64,000 bases of DNA from assembly GCA_026413225.1 (NCBI GenBank), contig CM048554.1, positions 91,057,963 through 91,121,962 of the forward strand, read 5' to 3'. Positions 25,976-40,083 of this stretch are shown piece by piece. Position 1 is the first letter of the stretch. The number at the start of each line of letters is the position of its first letter. Made by a program: the position numbers and the translations under genes. Source of the stretch: Otis tarda. Lineage: Eukaryota > Chordata > Aves > Otidiformes > Otididae. The notes under the pieces were generated by a model, which saw only the letters and a program-made list of their open reading frames with translations, did not search any database and was not told the origin of the DNA.

Positions 25976-26415
25976 TAGAATCATAGAAGGTCTGGATTGG
26001 AAGGGACCTTTAAAGGTCACCTAGTCCAACCCACCTACCATGGGCAGGGACACCTCCCACTTGTTCAGTGCCCTGTCCAACCTGACTTTGAACACTTCCA
26101 AATGTGGGGCGTCTACAAGTTCTTTGAGCAACCTATTCCAGTGTCTCACCACTCTCATCATAAAAAATTTTCTTCTTTATGTCTATCTAATCTAAATCTA
26201 CCATCTTTTAGTTTAAACCATTACCCCTTGACCTATCAGTACTGGTCCTGGTAAAAAGTCCCTCTCAATTTTTCTTGCAAGCCCCCTCTCAGAATTGAAA
26301 GACTGCAATAAGGTCTCCCCAGAGCCTCCTCTTTTCCAGGCTGAACAACTTCAGTGCTCTCAGCCTTTTTTTTTCACAGGGGAGGTGCTCCAGCCCTCTG
26401 ATCATTATTGTGGCT
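25976..26415 (-). mobile_element. CR1 LINE fragment, minus strand
   Basis: Starts at the 3' tail remnant (TAGAATCATAGAAGG) and follows CR1 backwards (GGAAGGGACCTTTAAAGGTC, CACTCTCATCATAAAAAATT, AGGCTGAACAACTTCAG) to about GATCATTATTGTGGC. Frames are broken and substitutions numerous. It is 5'-truncated. Confidence 0.92.
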
Positions 26416-29400
26416 GAAATTTGTAAGTAGCTTTTCTGAGGTATCACCAAAGAGGCATGTTTAGCATTTAGATAATGAAAAAGTGACAGAGTAATATTAT
26501 CTGTACATTTTCTTAAGATAGATGTCGTGTACTAATGAACTTTTGAATTTGGTGGACTGAGACCAAGAATAAGCTAAATAAACTGCAAAAGTGTAACTAA
26601 TGATACTAGAAGAAACAGCGACTAAATGGTAGTCAACATCTTCTTGCCAATGCAGGGAGTCCTGCATAAAAGGAGAACTTTCCAACAAAACCAAAGCCCT
26701 GCAATTAATCACACATCACCCAAAGTTTCTACAGATAAGTTCCAAAATTTAATGCAGAGGACACAAAACCTATTCCAACCAGGCTTGACTATAAGACTTT
26801 GGTCAGATGGGAAGATGAGGTTTAAGAGACTTCTGTGTACACTATCTATCAAAACCTGACAACCTGAAACCACTGTGCAATTAGCAGCTACCAGCACAGT
26901 CGTTCTGATGGATTCCCAGCTAGTGATAAATCCAGCACAAGCAGAGAAACTGCCACCTGCGCTGGGAAAAAAAAAATCGTAAAAGGAGAGCAGCACTGCT
27001 GTACATCATGTCTTTTGCACTCTGAGTTGAGCTTTTTCCATGGAAGAGTCTCCAGTTTCTGTGCCGCTGGGAACTCTTTACCAGCATAATTAAGGATTAA
27101 CAATCAGAACTTTTAAAATTAAGTATGAATAGGAATCTTCACACTTTCTGCAAGCCTGAACAGGGTGTTGTATCACACTACAGAACAGTCTCAATGCTTA
27201 ATCACTCACTCCTCTCTGGTCTTCCCCTGATAGATGCCTAAAAACGTCTGTGGAATCTTACAGAGCAAGAGACGTTCAAAGCAATGAACGTCCAGCAGCA
27301 GCAGCACCTAGTGCATGAAAATTCACTCCAGAGCAAGGAATGGCAATGCAATAAGCACAGAACTTATACAAGCTTAACAAAAGTCTTCAAGAGAGCTAGC
27401 AATGATACTCCAGAGGCAGGTAAGCATGTCAGTGGCATGGCAAGAGGGAGATAAATGATGTTGTACACTTGGAAGCTAAACTGCTTTACGGTATGTTTAA
27501 ACTCCAAGGTAGATTAACCAACAAAGAACAAAACTTTCATTCTGTGAAAAAATTACACAGGAAAAACAAGAGGAATCACTAAGCACTCAAACCTGCCATT
27601 TCAGCATTTTTTTTTCCTCATTAGCACATCTGTTAAGTGGAAGGGCTGCCCACACGAGCATAGATGTGTGCAAAACAAGATGTTCACAGGCTGGGTAAAA
27701 GAATGCTCCAAGAAGCAGAGCTCTGCTGTTACTCTGGGGTATCCTGAAAGATTACAGATGGCTAGAACGGAAAATATAGTTTTGACTGGAAAAACCTGGC
27801 ATCTGGAAAAATATCGCATACACTGTGTATAGCCCAGGAAACAGAAAGCAATGAACAATAAGAAAAGATGTCATTCTGTAGAATTAAAAAAAAAAAAAAA
27901 TTAAAACCACCATATTTTAAATACGTATTTTTTCAACACCAGGAACTATATTTCCTAAGATGTGATTTGTAGTCACTGAACTTAGTGACAGCTTCTGATT
28001 CTGTTTAAATGACTAAATGACAACATCAAGGACTTTTCTGCTTTGATTTTCTATGAATCTAGGATAATATTAGCAGTGACTAGCAAAGCCAGTTCTAAGC
28101 ATTTTGAAATCGGTTAGACTTTCTATCAGCTTAAAATGTCTTGAGTCAAGGCCTTTTGTCCTGAATTTTGAGATAATAAGTCATTGAAATTATAGAATCA
28201 GAAAGACAACAACAGGGAGATATGTTGCTGATGGGTTTTATTCATGGTAATACCTTCCTAAAAATTTGAATTAATGTTTGCCAGTTGTTATTAATGGAAT
28301 ATCTTATAAAACACAATTATTTAATTGGTTAACAGGAATACATTTATAATATGTAATTGAGACAATGGTAGAACTGTTCACAGTAACATTTTAATCTATA
28401 ATAAAACAGAAACTTAATTTTAAGTGTCTTTGTGGTTGAACTGGAGTCATAGTATTATATGAACAAGAGGCATAAAATCTAATATGCAATTATCTATTAA
28501 ATTTGTCCATAGTAACACATAGAAAAACAAGGTGTTTACAATACTATCACGTCAGACCACACTAACAGTTATCATACTGCAATTTAAGTAGTATAACTGA
28601 GAGAAGAGCTGGGCAATGAAGATGGTGTTGCATCAGGTTGAACTAAACTTTCTTAGCCTGTTACATGTGTGCTTTAGGAAGCACAATTTGCTGTTAGCTT
28701 CACATTGCCAAACACCAAACTATATTCCAGCTATATTCAAGATCAAGCAGTGTCCTGCTTAGTAAAAGTATCACCCAGCCAGTTCTAGAAGCCAGCGCAA
28801 AATATGTAGTTTCTTCTACCATTGTGTACCACAGTCTGGATTTCTCCATGAGAGAGGAGTACAGATGATTTCTATACTGGAAAAACCCTTGTATCCTTTA
28901 TCAGAAAATCTGATATATTGCTTCTGAGAACAGTAACTAATTTATAGTTTGAAGAAACTAAGTGCATGGTATGCCCATATACACACACACAAAACACGTG
29001 CCATGGATACCTCTTTGCTGGTTTACTGTCTGCCCAATTATTAGACTGAAGATCATCAGCATTATTGCAAGAATATACGTTCACTGGCTTAGTATATCCA
29101 CCATGTAATTGCAACAGTTTATCTAATTTGGACATTTATAATATTATTTAGACAAACTCAAATATTATATTGTATATATGACATGACAAAATTGTAATGT
29201 TTGGTTTACTGAAATGTAATAGTACTTTGTCTCTCTCCAAAGTATTAAAAAAGAAATGTACTTGAGAATTTGCATGGTTTTTTTAAAAGTCTCATCTCTC
29301 CCTGATGCTAGAGATCTATGGCTGGAATGTTACTTTCAGATATTGAAGGGAACAAGCAATGTGTTTTTGTTAGGCTTTGCATTGCTTTTTCTTCTGTGAC

Positions 29401-32400
29401 ATATTTAATTTTTTTCTTGTTGGCTCCTTGGGACTTTTTCTAATGCCAAAATTGTTCAGAGGGCTTTATATTTAACCATTATAAAATGCCTTTCCAGATG
29501 GGTGGCAACCTGGATTCTTTCTTTCCTTCTCATATACTACCACCAGTGCTGGTCAAATTCCATTTTCGGATGAATCTCAGCCATCCTTTCTTATTGTGCC
29601 TCGGTAGCTGCATCTTACACAATGGATTCTTCTGTTCATGGTAAACAACAAAGAGAAGAATTCACCTCTCTCTTTTGTTTCAATTAACTCTGAATATTGC
29701 TCGAGAAACTGCTATGTCTATAGATACCATAGCAACTCTATTGTCCTTCATTAATGCTGAAACACAGGGGAGATTTTTGTCTCTACAAAACTCTTCCAAA
29801 AGCATTAGGTACAGCCTGAGTCTCAAGACTTCTGCACAAAACACTCTGATAAATAGGTGTTAATAGTTTGTAGTCAACTTTCATGCTTACAGCAAATAGT
29901 GTAAATTGTACAAACCATATAAATGGAATCCTGTAAATCACTGTGAATGCTATGAAAGACTGCAGATAAATTTCAAATAAAAGCTATTACACAGTAAACC
30001 TACTGATGTTCCTCACACAGAATCTCTACTTTGTTTCTGTGATACATGTTCAAATGCAAAAGTTTCAGCATTTATGCCTCTATATCTAGGATACATACGT
30101 AAACACATTCTTCTCCTGTCTTCTTCCAAATAAAAAGTCTCAGTATTTATAACCCTATATGATACATAATGCGTGCACATTTTGCATCTTTTTGTCACTG
30201 TAAATCTAGTCTTTTTTTTTTATTAAGAAGTTTGCTTTCTAGTGAAGTACAAAACTGGAGCTTGTTAAACCAAAGGCATGGTTTAACTATGCCAAACTAC
30301 TCTGCAAAGACAGGTCAGATGCTGAGGAGAGACAATGCCAGCATTACAAGACTTGGTGTGGGCATACTCTAAGAAACTTGTTTGTCCTTAGCTAAAAGAT
30401 AAAATAGCTCAATTAAGCAGAGGCCCCCATAAGGGACAAAAGAATAAAACTCCTCAGATTCATCACAAGTTTTGTACTTTCAGCATGTAAGCCATCAACT
30501 AGCCCCAACAGACTGATAGTCTGGTATTTGTTAGATGCCCTGTATTCTTCTGAAAGGAGAAAGACTATGAGAGGATGCAAAAGCGTGCACTTCTGAAATA
30601 CCACACAGACACTAGGTCACATTTTGCCCTGGAGCAATCTCTCAGGTTTTACTAGTAGGGAATATGTTCCCCAAATGATTATTTGAGAGTCTGTCTACAA
30701 GAGACATCACTAAACATACCTGTCTGCTTTCCAGAGATGAGAGAATCTCTGGCGCTGACATATAAAGCAGCACCCATAAACGGAAAGCCACATCCTCCTT
30801 GCTTCCAGGCCCACGCTCCTTCTGCGAGAGCACACATATTGATAAAGTTTAATTTATTAATGATAATTGTTCAAAAATAGATGTATGACAAAGTTCATTT
30901 GTGAAAACCACAATGTGCCATGAGCAGAAAAAGGAAGGAAACAAATAATAAAGCAAGGCAAGGAACTGGGCATAAGGAGCGGCCAGGTTCAGTGTTTCTA
31001 AAAGATCAGACTGTAAACTGAGAAAAAAAGAAAGTATCCAATTAGTGGATCAAAGAACAAAAAGTCTAGCAGTAAATTAAAGAGATGACAAAGAAGTAAA
31101 AAATGGCAGTGGTGCTAATCACATGCAGCTATGTGAAACTGTATGAACCTGAGTGAAAACGAATAGTGAACAAACTGAGAAGTTCTGCAGGACTCATGGG
31201 AGGAACATAGGGCTGGTAAAACATATAAAAGAAGATATTTTGCTGGGTTTTTTTTAAGTGTCTTTTATTGCACTGGTGTTGGTTACAAATGAATACAGTT
31301 GGCTTTGTATCCAATTGATTAGTAGTACTTTGCTGATCTTTTCCTCTCTAACCTCAGACTACTTAACCTTGTACTTAAAAATTACTAACTACGGCTACAT
31401 CCTGAGTTCCTCCTCCTGCCAAGGTCCAAGTTAGATCAATTCATGAGCCATGTTTGGCTTCAGTGTTCCAGAGTTCAAAAAAATGTAATCAGAAATGGGA
31501 TAAAAACTATCACAGTGGGATAAAAATGGTCATCCTAAGAGGGGCAAAATTTCAGGAGACCAGAGATCTGGCACTGGCTGTGGCTTCTATTCTGTAATGC
31601 AGTCAGATATACAGATGGGACCCACACCTTCTCCTCTATGTTAATAGCAGCCATCAACCTTTTGCAGAGCTGTCACACCATGAAAAGCAGGGAGCATTCC
31701 ACAAAGTAGCATATTAAGAGCCCTAAGAAATGCAGGCAAAGAAGTTTAGGACAAACACACAGCTATGAAGTTGCTTTTCACTTTCAGACTAGGATAGCTA
31801 AATAAAATCTTTCTAAATAGGCCCAGATTGCCTAACAAACACTAAATTTCAATCCAATATGTCTAATTTAAAAACATTTCATTATCTATAGTTGTCTCCA
31901 TCAAGTTTGTATTTTCCTCATTCCACTGTCATGAAACTATTTATGGCTTTCATTAGTGTAGGATTGAAGTAAGCCCTAACATCAAATCATGCTTTGAAGC
32001 ACATGGATGGATCATGTAGGGGCTCCTCACTTTGGAATGAAAGCTTTGCAGTGAATGGAAGTCACATCTAACTGTTCATTGTCAACGTGATTTGCTGCTT
32101 ACCTCCACAGCTAGTTGAGGAACCTGTGGTGACTTTCCTGAAGATACTCTGGCGTTCTGCTTTTCTTCTTGTATGGGCTAGTTTCTCTCGAACTGTTCAT
32201 GTACCAGCCTTGGACCTTTTAAGAATAAAAGAAAAACCACCAAACCGCCTTCCCAACAAACAAAACCCCTTTTCCCTTGCCCATTTCTCCTATGTTTCCA
32301 ATGAAGTTTGAGCTTTCAGCAGATGTGGAGAAGATGACTCTGTACAATACACCAGCAATAGGCACTGATAAGGAACAAGACAGGCAATTTTAAAAGGAGA

Positions 32401-35400
32401 CAGGAGCCAGGAAAACAGCAGTCAGAAAACTCCATGCAGCAGTTTTAGAGTTATTCCTAACCATATGAAATGGATAAGTCTTGTTTAAAGCCAGTTCAGC
32501 AAATTCAAGCAGAGGGAACATCTGAGAATGCCTCTCAAAGCCTGGAGATTTGAAGGCCTCACATGAGCAATCAAGTGTACTAGAAAACAGTCTCAGCACA
32601 ATGAACATTGATGAATATGGATGAGATGACTCTGCCTGTGTTTCTCAGAGGGCCAGAGAGGCCATGGTGTGGGCCTGACCCCAGGTGCTGATGGCTTCAT
32701 CAAGGAGCAGGGCCAGAGGAGCATCCTGTGGAGCAGTTTGGGCAGGTGTTCAACACTGTCATTCTGAAAAATGGTGAAAACACATGTGTTTTCCTGACTA
32801 TGCCAAAGGGCAACACATCTGAGAAGATCAGCTTTTTCTCTAGTGCGTTGGAGAATTATTCCTGTGCTCTGGCCTGCAGTTTCTTACCACTCTACCTGAG
32901 TGAGGTAGAAGGAAGAACTTATAAGCCTGTGAGAAAAAGCAAATGAAAAAAAAAACCCATGCAGAAATGCACCTCCCTGAGACTCCTTCCTTTTTTTTCA
33001 GTGAGTCTTGCCTTATGGCTTGTGCTGTTTGCCTTGGCTCAGAGAGCACAGATTACTCTCTTCAGGATGTCTGTGTCCTCCTCATACCCTTCCTTAACAA
33101 GGATATCACAGGGTTGATGTCTTTCCTTCTTCTCTAAGGTCTTTGGGATGTTCCCTGTCCTTCACAACAAGGATATGTAGCCTTGCTCAGCCTGGCAGTC
33201 AGTCCCAAACAATATCACCAAATCTGGACAGACCCTCAGGTCCTCTTAAGGCTTCCTATGGCTATTGCCTTAATTCTTTCCTTTCTGTCTTTTCAATGTT
33301 TTCATCCAGAGGAAATTCTGTTGGTGGGCTTTCTGAGAAAGACAGGCAGATAGTGGATACTCAGGAAATGTTTCACAAATAAGGCAATCACTTAAGACGG
33401 CAGCAAGATGCTCCCATTTTTGCATTCGTATTCTCACAAAAGCTGGGGGAGGAGTATCTTGGAACACGCCAGGAATGGAAATAGTCACAGGAACACAAGA
33501 GATGCCGTCCTTGGATGGACCAGTGGTCTGTCTATTCCTATTTCTGTTTCTGACAGTGGCAACAGGAAAGGTTGTCTAAGAAAAACATGAGATCCTGACC
33601 TCTTTCTGCATTCCATTCCTGTGTACACTCAGGAGCACCTTCACATACTCCTAGTCCAAGTAACAGACAGGCTTGAGGTCACTCTTTCCTCAAGGGAATG
33701 AAATTCAAAATTCCAAGCAAAGTGCCATGGCATAGCCAAGGGCACAGGGGCCTGGTGGGGTTCCCAGTGTCTGTAACCTCAGAGCTCTATCATAAATTCC
33801 CACCTGACACCATGACAGTGACACGTTCCCAGCCCCTTCTCAATAAATGCTTCTTCTAAACAAGCATAACCAATTCTACAAAGGTGTAAAATATGGCATA
33901 AAACAACTGTCACTTTGTTTCCAACCATACAGCCTGGGTGGGTGCCCTGAGAGACGCGCACTGTGGGCAGGCACACATGTCCCTCATCATTTGGCAGCAG
34001 ACCCGTCCCCGGGAGCTGAAGAGGACAACCAGGCACCCACAACTCACTCTTCCACTGCGTGCAGCAGACATCTGTTTCTGCCTCCATTTGCAATATTGCA
34101 CAGCTTTTGTAAGCCACGGTTAATCAGCCATCAGTGTGGCAAACAGATAATAGCATGGCCAGGCTCCAGTGGTTTCCCAGAGCAGCTGACTGGGAGAGCA
34201 GCAAGTGGAGAAGGAATCACGTTTCTCTAGACGTAGACTTGGGACAGACCTGTGCTAAGCTCCTTTCTGCTGTCAAATCACATGCATGTCTTTCATGTAG
34301 GCCACCACTCAGGGACGTAGCTAATGAGCTACCCTGGCTGAGCTGGAGAGTGCTGAAGGAATGTGAATTTGGGTAAGGCTGCAAAGGACCACGTATCTCT
34401 ACTACAACAAAGAGTCTGTTTTTTTCTAGCCAGAAATAAGGTGGATGCTACCTGCATCCAGAAACTACTGACACATCTAAGAGGAATCACTGCTGAGGAG
34501 CTAGTTGTAGCTTTCCAGTACTTCAGGTTTGCTTTATGCTGACGGGCATCACTGAAAGCCCTCTCACAGCCCATTCAGCTTCCCCATTCCTGGGGACATG
34601 AATACTCAGATGGCTATAACCCAAGAGTTTCCTTCTCATCTCCTGCATGGCAATCACCTCTCTGTTGGTATTTGATACATTGGGCATACACTGCCTGGGT
34701 CTTTTCAGTCCCCTGAAAAGCAGTGTCATGTTTCTGACATCTTTATATGCTCAAAGTGGTGTAAAGGAGTGAGGCTGCAGAACGTGACTTTGCCTGCTGT
34801 TACTTATAAACACCTTGATGCCATGCCTTTGTAAAGCCGACTACATACATCGACTTGTTAGATTGAAATAGGAACCTTTTCTTCCCACAGGACAACCACA
34901 GACCCCAGAATTAATACAGGATTCCTTGTTCTTATCCTTCATCTGAAAAAAGGATCAAAATAAAATTTCCTTTAGCAGACAACTACTTTTTAACATGTCT
35001 GTTTTGCTCTATGCCATAACAAATGTGCAACCTTAAGGCTTACAACAATAGCTATGTGTACAACCACCTCTGTTGATTAAGAGACTGACCTGTGTTCTAT
35101 TAATATTTATAGATTTAAATTTTTAATACACAACAATTCTGCATTATTGAACAGGTGACTTCCTGCATTTTAATGGTTATGGAGTAGGAGTGGGCTCTTT
35201 GTAGTTAACTTTGCAATAAATTTTTCATGATTAAATAAAAAGTTGTTACCTCTAACTTCCTCAAAAAAAAATCCCCTCAGACAACATGTTGGTGCAATGG
35301 TGAAGAACTATCTCAAGAGATAAATGATCTTATATTTGTGGCAAATTTGCTTAGGGGATTTATATTTATGGTACATAAGGATTTTCCACAGATGGAAATA

Positions 35401-36198
35401 TTTAATAAGTTTCTTTTTAAATTTGCTGAATTATTCAAACATCAATTTGGGATTACTTACTCACTTTTGGAGACAATTGGATTCTTACTTGCAAAACTGA
35501 TCTCCACGTTTTAGAAGATGCATACTGACAAAATAAGAGATTCAAAATGTTCACCTGAGTCTGCATCTTGGACTAGGACTGGGATGTATATTCAGGTTTC
35601 CATTAATTTATTTTGAAATTAAGACCTTTGCTAAAGGCTTTAATAATAGATGCATTGTGAAGAATTTGTATTTTGGAGGACAATGTGGGATTTCAAGACT
35701 TTTTAGGTGTTACATAAAAATATGAACCATTTGATGAGGTCAAGTAATTTCTTAGGAAAAAACCTGTGCATGTAGTCACTACAGTCACTGACATTTTTCT
35801 ACTTCTCGATCAACTGAGTGTTATTAAGGTCTGGTTTGTGTGTTTATGTGGTAATAGCACCTTTAGCAGCAGCAGAACAGATGAACAGTGAAGAAGGGTT
35901 TCTCTGGAATAGCAAACCTCATACTGTTTCATCTTCAGGTAGGTCAGGATCTTCACAGTGTCACTCAGGTGGGCTGTTACTGCATTAAGATGTAGTGCTT
36001 TGCTCTTCAAATAATGGAGTGAATCCAATGTATTTTCATTTAGGAAGAAAAGGATATTCCGTGTGAATACAAGAATCGCAATCTAGTCTAGCACCATCTA
36101 GTATCATTTTCTCAGATAATGTAAAATTTGTACTGCATAAGACTTAGTCATGTCAAGTTTTCTGGTTTCAAAAATATGAATATGATTTGAATTAGGGT
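26416..36198. other. Intergenic, nearly 10 kb, no gene seen
   Basis: The longest stretch without a recognisable repeat. Frames of 60-130 codons exist (for example 33847-34230) but carry no recognisable domain and overlap on both strands. Nothing here can be named. Confidence 0.5.
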
Positions 36199-36663
36199 TA
36201 TTTAACAAGGCCAAGTGCAAGGTCCTGCACATGGCTTGGGGCACTCTCAAGCACAAATACAGGCTGGGTGGAGAATGGATTTAGAGCAGCCCTGAGGAGA
36301 AGGACTTGGGAGTGCTGGTGGAAGAAGCTCGGCATCAGCTGGCAATGTGCGCTTGCAGCCCCGAGAGTCAGCTGCATCCTGGGCTGCACCAAAAGGAGCT
36401 TGGCCAGCAGGTCAAGGGAGGTGATTCTGCCCCTCTACTCTGCTCTCATGAGACCCCATCTGGAATCTATGTCCAGCTCTGGAGCTCCCAACAAAAGAAG
36501 GACATGGACCTGTTGGAGAGAGTCCAGAGGAGATGATCAGAGGGCCGGAGCGCCTCTCCTATGAGCACAGGCTGAGAGAGTTGGGGCTGTTCAGCCTGGA
36601 GAAGAGAAAGCTCCACAGAAACCTTATAGTGGCCTTCCAATACCTAAAGGAGACCTACAGGAA
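36199..36663 (+). mobile_element. CR1 LINE, outer copy, 5' part
   Basis: Starts at TTTAACAAGGCCAAGTGCAAG and runs collinear with CR1 ORF2 C-terminus to CTACAGGAA, where it is interrupted by an antisense CR1. The reading frame is broken (for example a stop after GGEWI and later frameshifts). It continues at 37495. Confidence 0.92.
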
Positions 36664-37494
36664 ATCATAAAATCATAGAATCATAGAATGGTTAGAGTTG
36701 GAAGGGACCTTCAAAGGTCATCTAGTCCAACCCCCCTGCGAGAAGCAGGGACATCCCTGACTAGATCAGGTTGCTCAGAGCCTCATCCAGCCTGGCCTTG
36801 AACATTTCCAGGGATGGGGCTTCCACCACCTCTCTGGGCAACCTGTTCCAGTGCTCTACAACTCTCATTGTAAAAAATTTTTTTCTAATATCTAATCTAA
36901 ACCTACCTCCTTCTAATTTAAACCCATTACCCCTTGTCCTATCACAACAGGCCCTACTGAACAGCCTCTCCCCATCTTTCCTGTAGGCCCCCTTGAGGTA
37001 TTGGAAGACCGCTATCAGGTCTCCCCGGAGCCTCCTCTTCTCCAGGCTGAACAGCCCCAACTCTCTCAGCCTGTCCTCATAGGAGAGGTGCTCCAGCCCT
37101 CTGATCATCTTTGTGGCCCTCCTCTGGACCCTTTCCAACTGGTCCATGTCCTTCTTATGTTGGGGACTCCAGAACTGGACGCAGTACTCCAGGTGGGGTC
37201 TCACCAGGGCAGAGTAGAGGGGCAGAATCACCTCCCTCGACCTGCTGGCCACGCTCCTCTTGATGCAGCCCAGGATGCGGTTGGCCTTCTGGGCTGCAAG
37301 GGCGCATTGCCCACTCATGTTGAGCCTCTCCTCCACCAGCACTCCCAAGTCTTTCTCCTCAGGGCTGCTCTCAATCCATTCTCCGCCCAGCCTGTATTTG
37401 TGCCTGGGATTGCCACAACCCAGGTGCAGGACCTTGCACTTGGCCTGGTTGAACTTCATGAGGTTGGCACGGGCCCACCTCTCCAGATGGAGGA
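36664..37494 (-). mobile_element. CR1 LINE, inner younger copy, inserted in another CR1
   Basis: On the plus strand it opens with the inverted 3' tail (AATCATAGAATCATAGAATGG) and runs backward through the 3'UTR and ORF2 C-terminus to about 37480-37494, where it is 5'-truncated. It sits between the words CTACAGGAA and GATGGAGGGAAACTCTG, which are adjacent in an intact CR1, so it inserted into a pre-existing copy. Its ORF2 frame is still open, unlike every other copy here. Confidence 0.93.
36761..37459 (-). pseudogene. CR1 ORF2 C-terminal fragment, frame open (232 residues)
   Basis: The 232 residues from the first internal Met follow the C-terminal region of the CR1 reverse transcriptase protein ([78 protein letters not shown]), ending at a natural stop. 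The open frame continues upstream as LERWARANL to the truncation point. The endonuclease and the catalytic RT motifs are missing, so no active enzyme can be made. The intact frame over 700 bp indicates recent insertion rather than selection. Confidence 0.9.
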
Positions 37495-37800
37495 TGGAGA
37501 GATGGAGGGAAACTCTGTAGCAGGGCCTGTTGTAATAGGACGAGGGGTAATGGTTTTAAAATAGAAGGAGGTAGATTCAGATTAGATAACAGGAAAACAT
37601 TTTTTACAATGACGGTACTGGAACACTGGTATAGGTTGCCCAGAGAGGTGGTGGGTGCCCCATGCCTGGAAACATTCAAGGCCAGGTTGGACAGGGCTCT
37701 GAGCACCCTGATCTGGTTGGAGATGTCCCTGCTTCTTGCGGGGGATTGGACTAGATGGCCTTTAAAGGTCCCTTCCAACACAAACTATTCTATGATTCTA
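37495..37800 (+). mobile_element. CR1 LINE, outer copy, 3' part with tail
   Basis: Continues the outer CR1 after the nested insertion: GATGGAGGGAAACTCTGTAG, ACAAGGGGTAATGG-like, GGTTGCCCAGAGAGGTGG, TTTAAAGGTCCCTTCCAAC, then a short tail ATTCTATGATTCTA ending at 37800. Together with 36199-36663 it forms one element. Confidence 0.93.
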
Positions 37801-40006
37801 TTTGGATGATTTTAATCCTGCAATCCTCAACTTGAAAAAGTTGTACAAAACCACTACCTGCTGTTTCCAGTATCTGCTTTCTTTTACATTTAATTTTTGT
37901 GTGTAACTTAAGGGTAGAAATAAGCCCAGCTCATCTTATATTGCTGTTGGAATATAGCTATGCCTGTGAGCCAAGGATTCAGCTGATGGATTTGCCACCA
38001 TAATTCCTTATTTGCTGGATATCGTGGCTCTATTTACCTGCAATGAATGTAAAGAAAGATACAATTCTGGCAATCTGTGCAGAAGAGTTGGTGTTGCTTT
38101 GACAGCATCTCACATTAATTGAAGAAAATTGGTCACATGTATGCTTATGAGCTACATTTCAATATTCAGAATGGTCAGAAATGGTCAATAATTCATAACT
38201 GTGTATTCTGAATTTGGATCATGATGCCATCACAGAAGGTGCATCACAGAAGATTTCTCCAGTTTTAGAGAAGAAATGTTTACAGAGGAATTTGGAAACA
38301 GGGCAACCCAAACACCTTCATTACCTATCTACATACCGGTGACAGTCAGATGAATGTACTTGCACACAGTGGCTGAAACAGCTAGTAAGCATTTCATGGC
38401 ACTCGACTGTATTATTTTAGATTCCTTCCTGATGCTATTCTCATGTTGACTTCACTGAAAGCAATGTTTGTCAGTAGGCAATTGAGAAATTAAATGTGTT
38501 CCTAAAGCAAAACAACAAATACCACTAACCTAGTTATGCTATACTTAAAGCAATTATAATTATTAATAAAATATTTAGAATGCAATGTTTCCTTTTGTAC
38601 TCTGATTTCACAGCCCCTGAAATCCATCTCGTTCTGTGAAGCTCAATTTAATTTCATTTTTTTTATCTTCACTTGCAAATAAATATTTTGTTTTCCCTTT
38701 GAGCGTGAGTCAATTTAATAACCTAATCAAGGATCACAGCTTTCTGTATATATGGAGTATAATAAATGCATGCCATTTTCCTGAAAAAGTGTACCAAGAC
38801 AGAGTAACACTTCAAGACAGGCACTGCTATATTTCATATCTGGACACTGTATAAAATAGCAAGGCACCCACTCTCATTAGACAGGGCTGTAAAACAAATA
38901 CCAGGGAATAACATTATTTCCTTGCATCTTCAAAAATGCAAGCTGGCAAGCTCTCCTGGGATGTGATTAACAGCCTGTCAGTTGGGGCTACTTACAAATG
39001 AAATTATTTCTTTAGCTATTAACCTTTGACGATATCAGTAATTCCCACATCTAGGACACAACAGACTCCAGTAATGGACGTGGAGGAGGAACGCGCACTG
39101 ACTCACGCTGCAAGCAGCCACAGGGAAACACAGACTTTTGGACGGGTTTATCTTCCATGTCAACAGCCACGCAAAAGTCAGTTTTTCAGTAGCAGTCAGT
39201 AGCTTTTGGCTCCCGCAGTCATGCTATGGGGAGGTTTTCGGAAATATTCAGACACCAGCTCCTCTGGAAAATCTACTTACTGCTTTAGGTGCTAGAAACA
39301 GCTGCAGTCTTCTAATGAGCTGCCCCTTACAGACAGTTCTCAGCCTCAGGGAACAGCGGCTCAAAGGCACTGCCTTCCTCTGCCGTTCCTCTGCCATTAT
39401 TTTCACTTACCCCTTCCCTCACATGCCTTTGCTGCCTGTGTTTTTCTGCTGTCACAGCTCGTTCCTATTTCAACGGCAAGCATGGACGGTTTTATTTTGT
39501 GCCCGCCCAGCACAGTGGCATTCCCTTCCTGCTTGAATCCTCTGGGCATGACTCCAATACGAGGAATGCCTGTTTGCAAATTACCCTACCGCTGGGAGAC
39601 AACTATATATGACCTTTCCCAATACTGAGCGAGGTATTGATGAAAGTAATTGATCCCATTGTTGAGTGACTGTCTCACACAGGAAGACAAGTGAAATAAA
39701 AAATCTGACAGCATCTGCAAAAGCCTATTCCTGTTCGGACACATCAAAAGCTTTTTAAAGTTTTTTTTGTTGACCTTTTGACCTCAACAGAGTTAACAGA
39801 TATCACAATGTTGTTCATCTGTTCTTTTAAAAGAGCCTTCTTCTATGCAAATAACTGGGTTTTTTGCTTGTTTTGGGTTTGGATAGACAAGAGACAACTG
39901 GTTATCACTCAACCCTTTACTTCTGTGAGCAGCCCTCTGTGATAGGGCCACCGCTCCCCCAGGTAGGAAATATTTTGCAAATGAGACAACAGGACCTGCG
40001 AGTATG

Positions 40007-40083
40007 TTTTCTAAGGCTACATTAGAAAGGCTACATTTCTAAGGCTACATTACATTTTCTAAGGCTACATTTCTAAGGCTACA
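40007..40083 (+). repeat. Irregular tandem repeat, five copies of a 14-20 bp unit
   Basis: The unit TTCTAAGGCTACAT recurs five times, one copy degraded to TAGAAAGGCTACAT, with variable spacers. The uneven periods suggest replication slippage. Confidence 0.9.

Noticed and set aside
32700-32950. Frame at 32728-32946 that reads like a globular protein
   Set aside because: Only 72 codons, no recognised family, no splice sites or promoter seen nearby.
33847-34230. 127-codon plus-strand frame with overlapping minus-strand frames
   Set aside because: Overlapping open frames on both strands without domain signature suggest chance.
37001-37564. 187-codon plus-strand frame
   Set aside because: Antisense reading of the nested CR1 element; not a gene.
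39138-39536. 132-codon frame in a G+C-richer patch
   Set aside because: Begins at TTG, not ATG, and has no recognisable domain or splice context.
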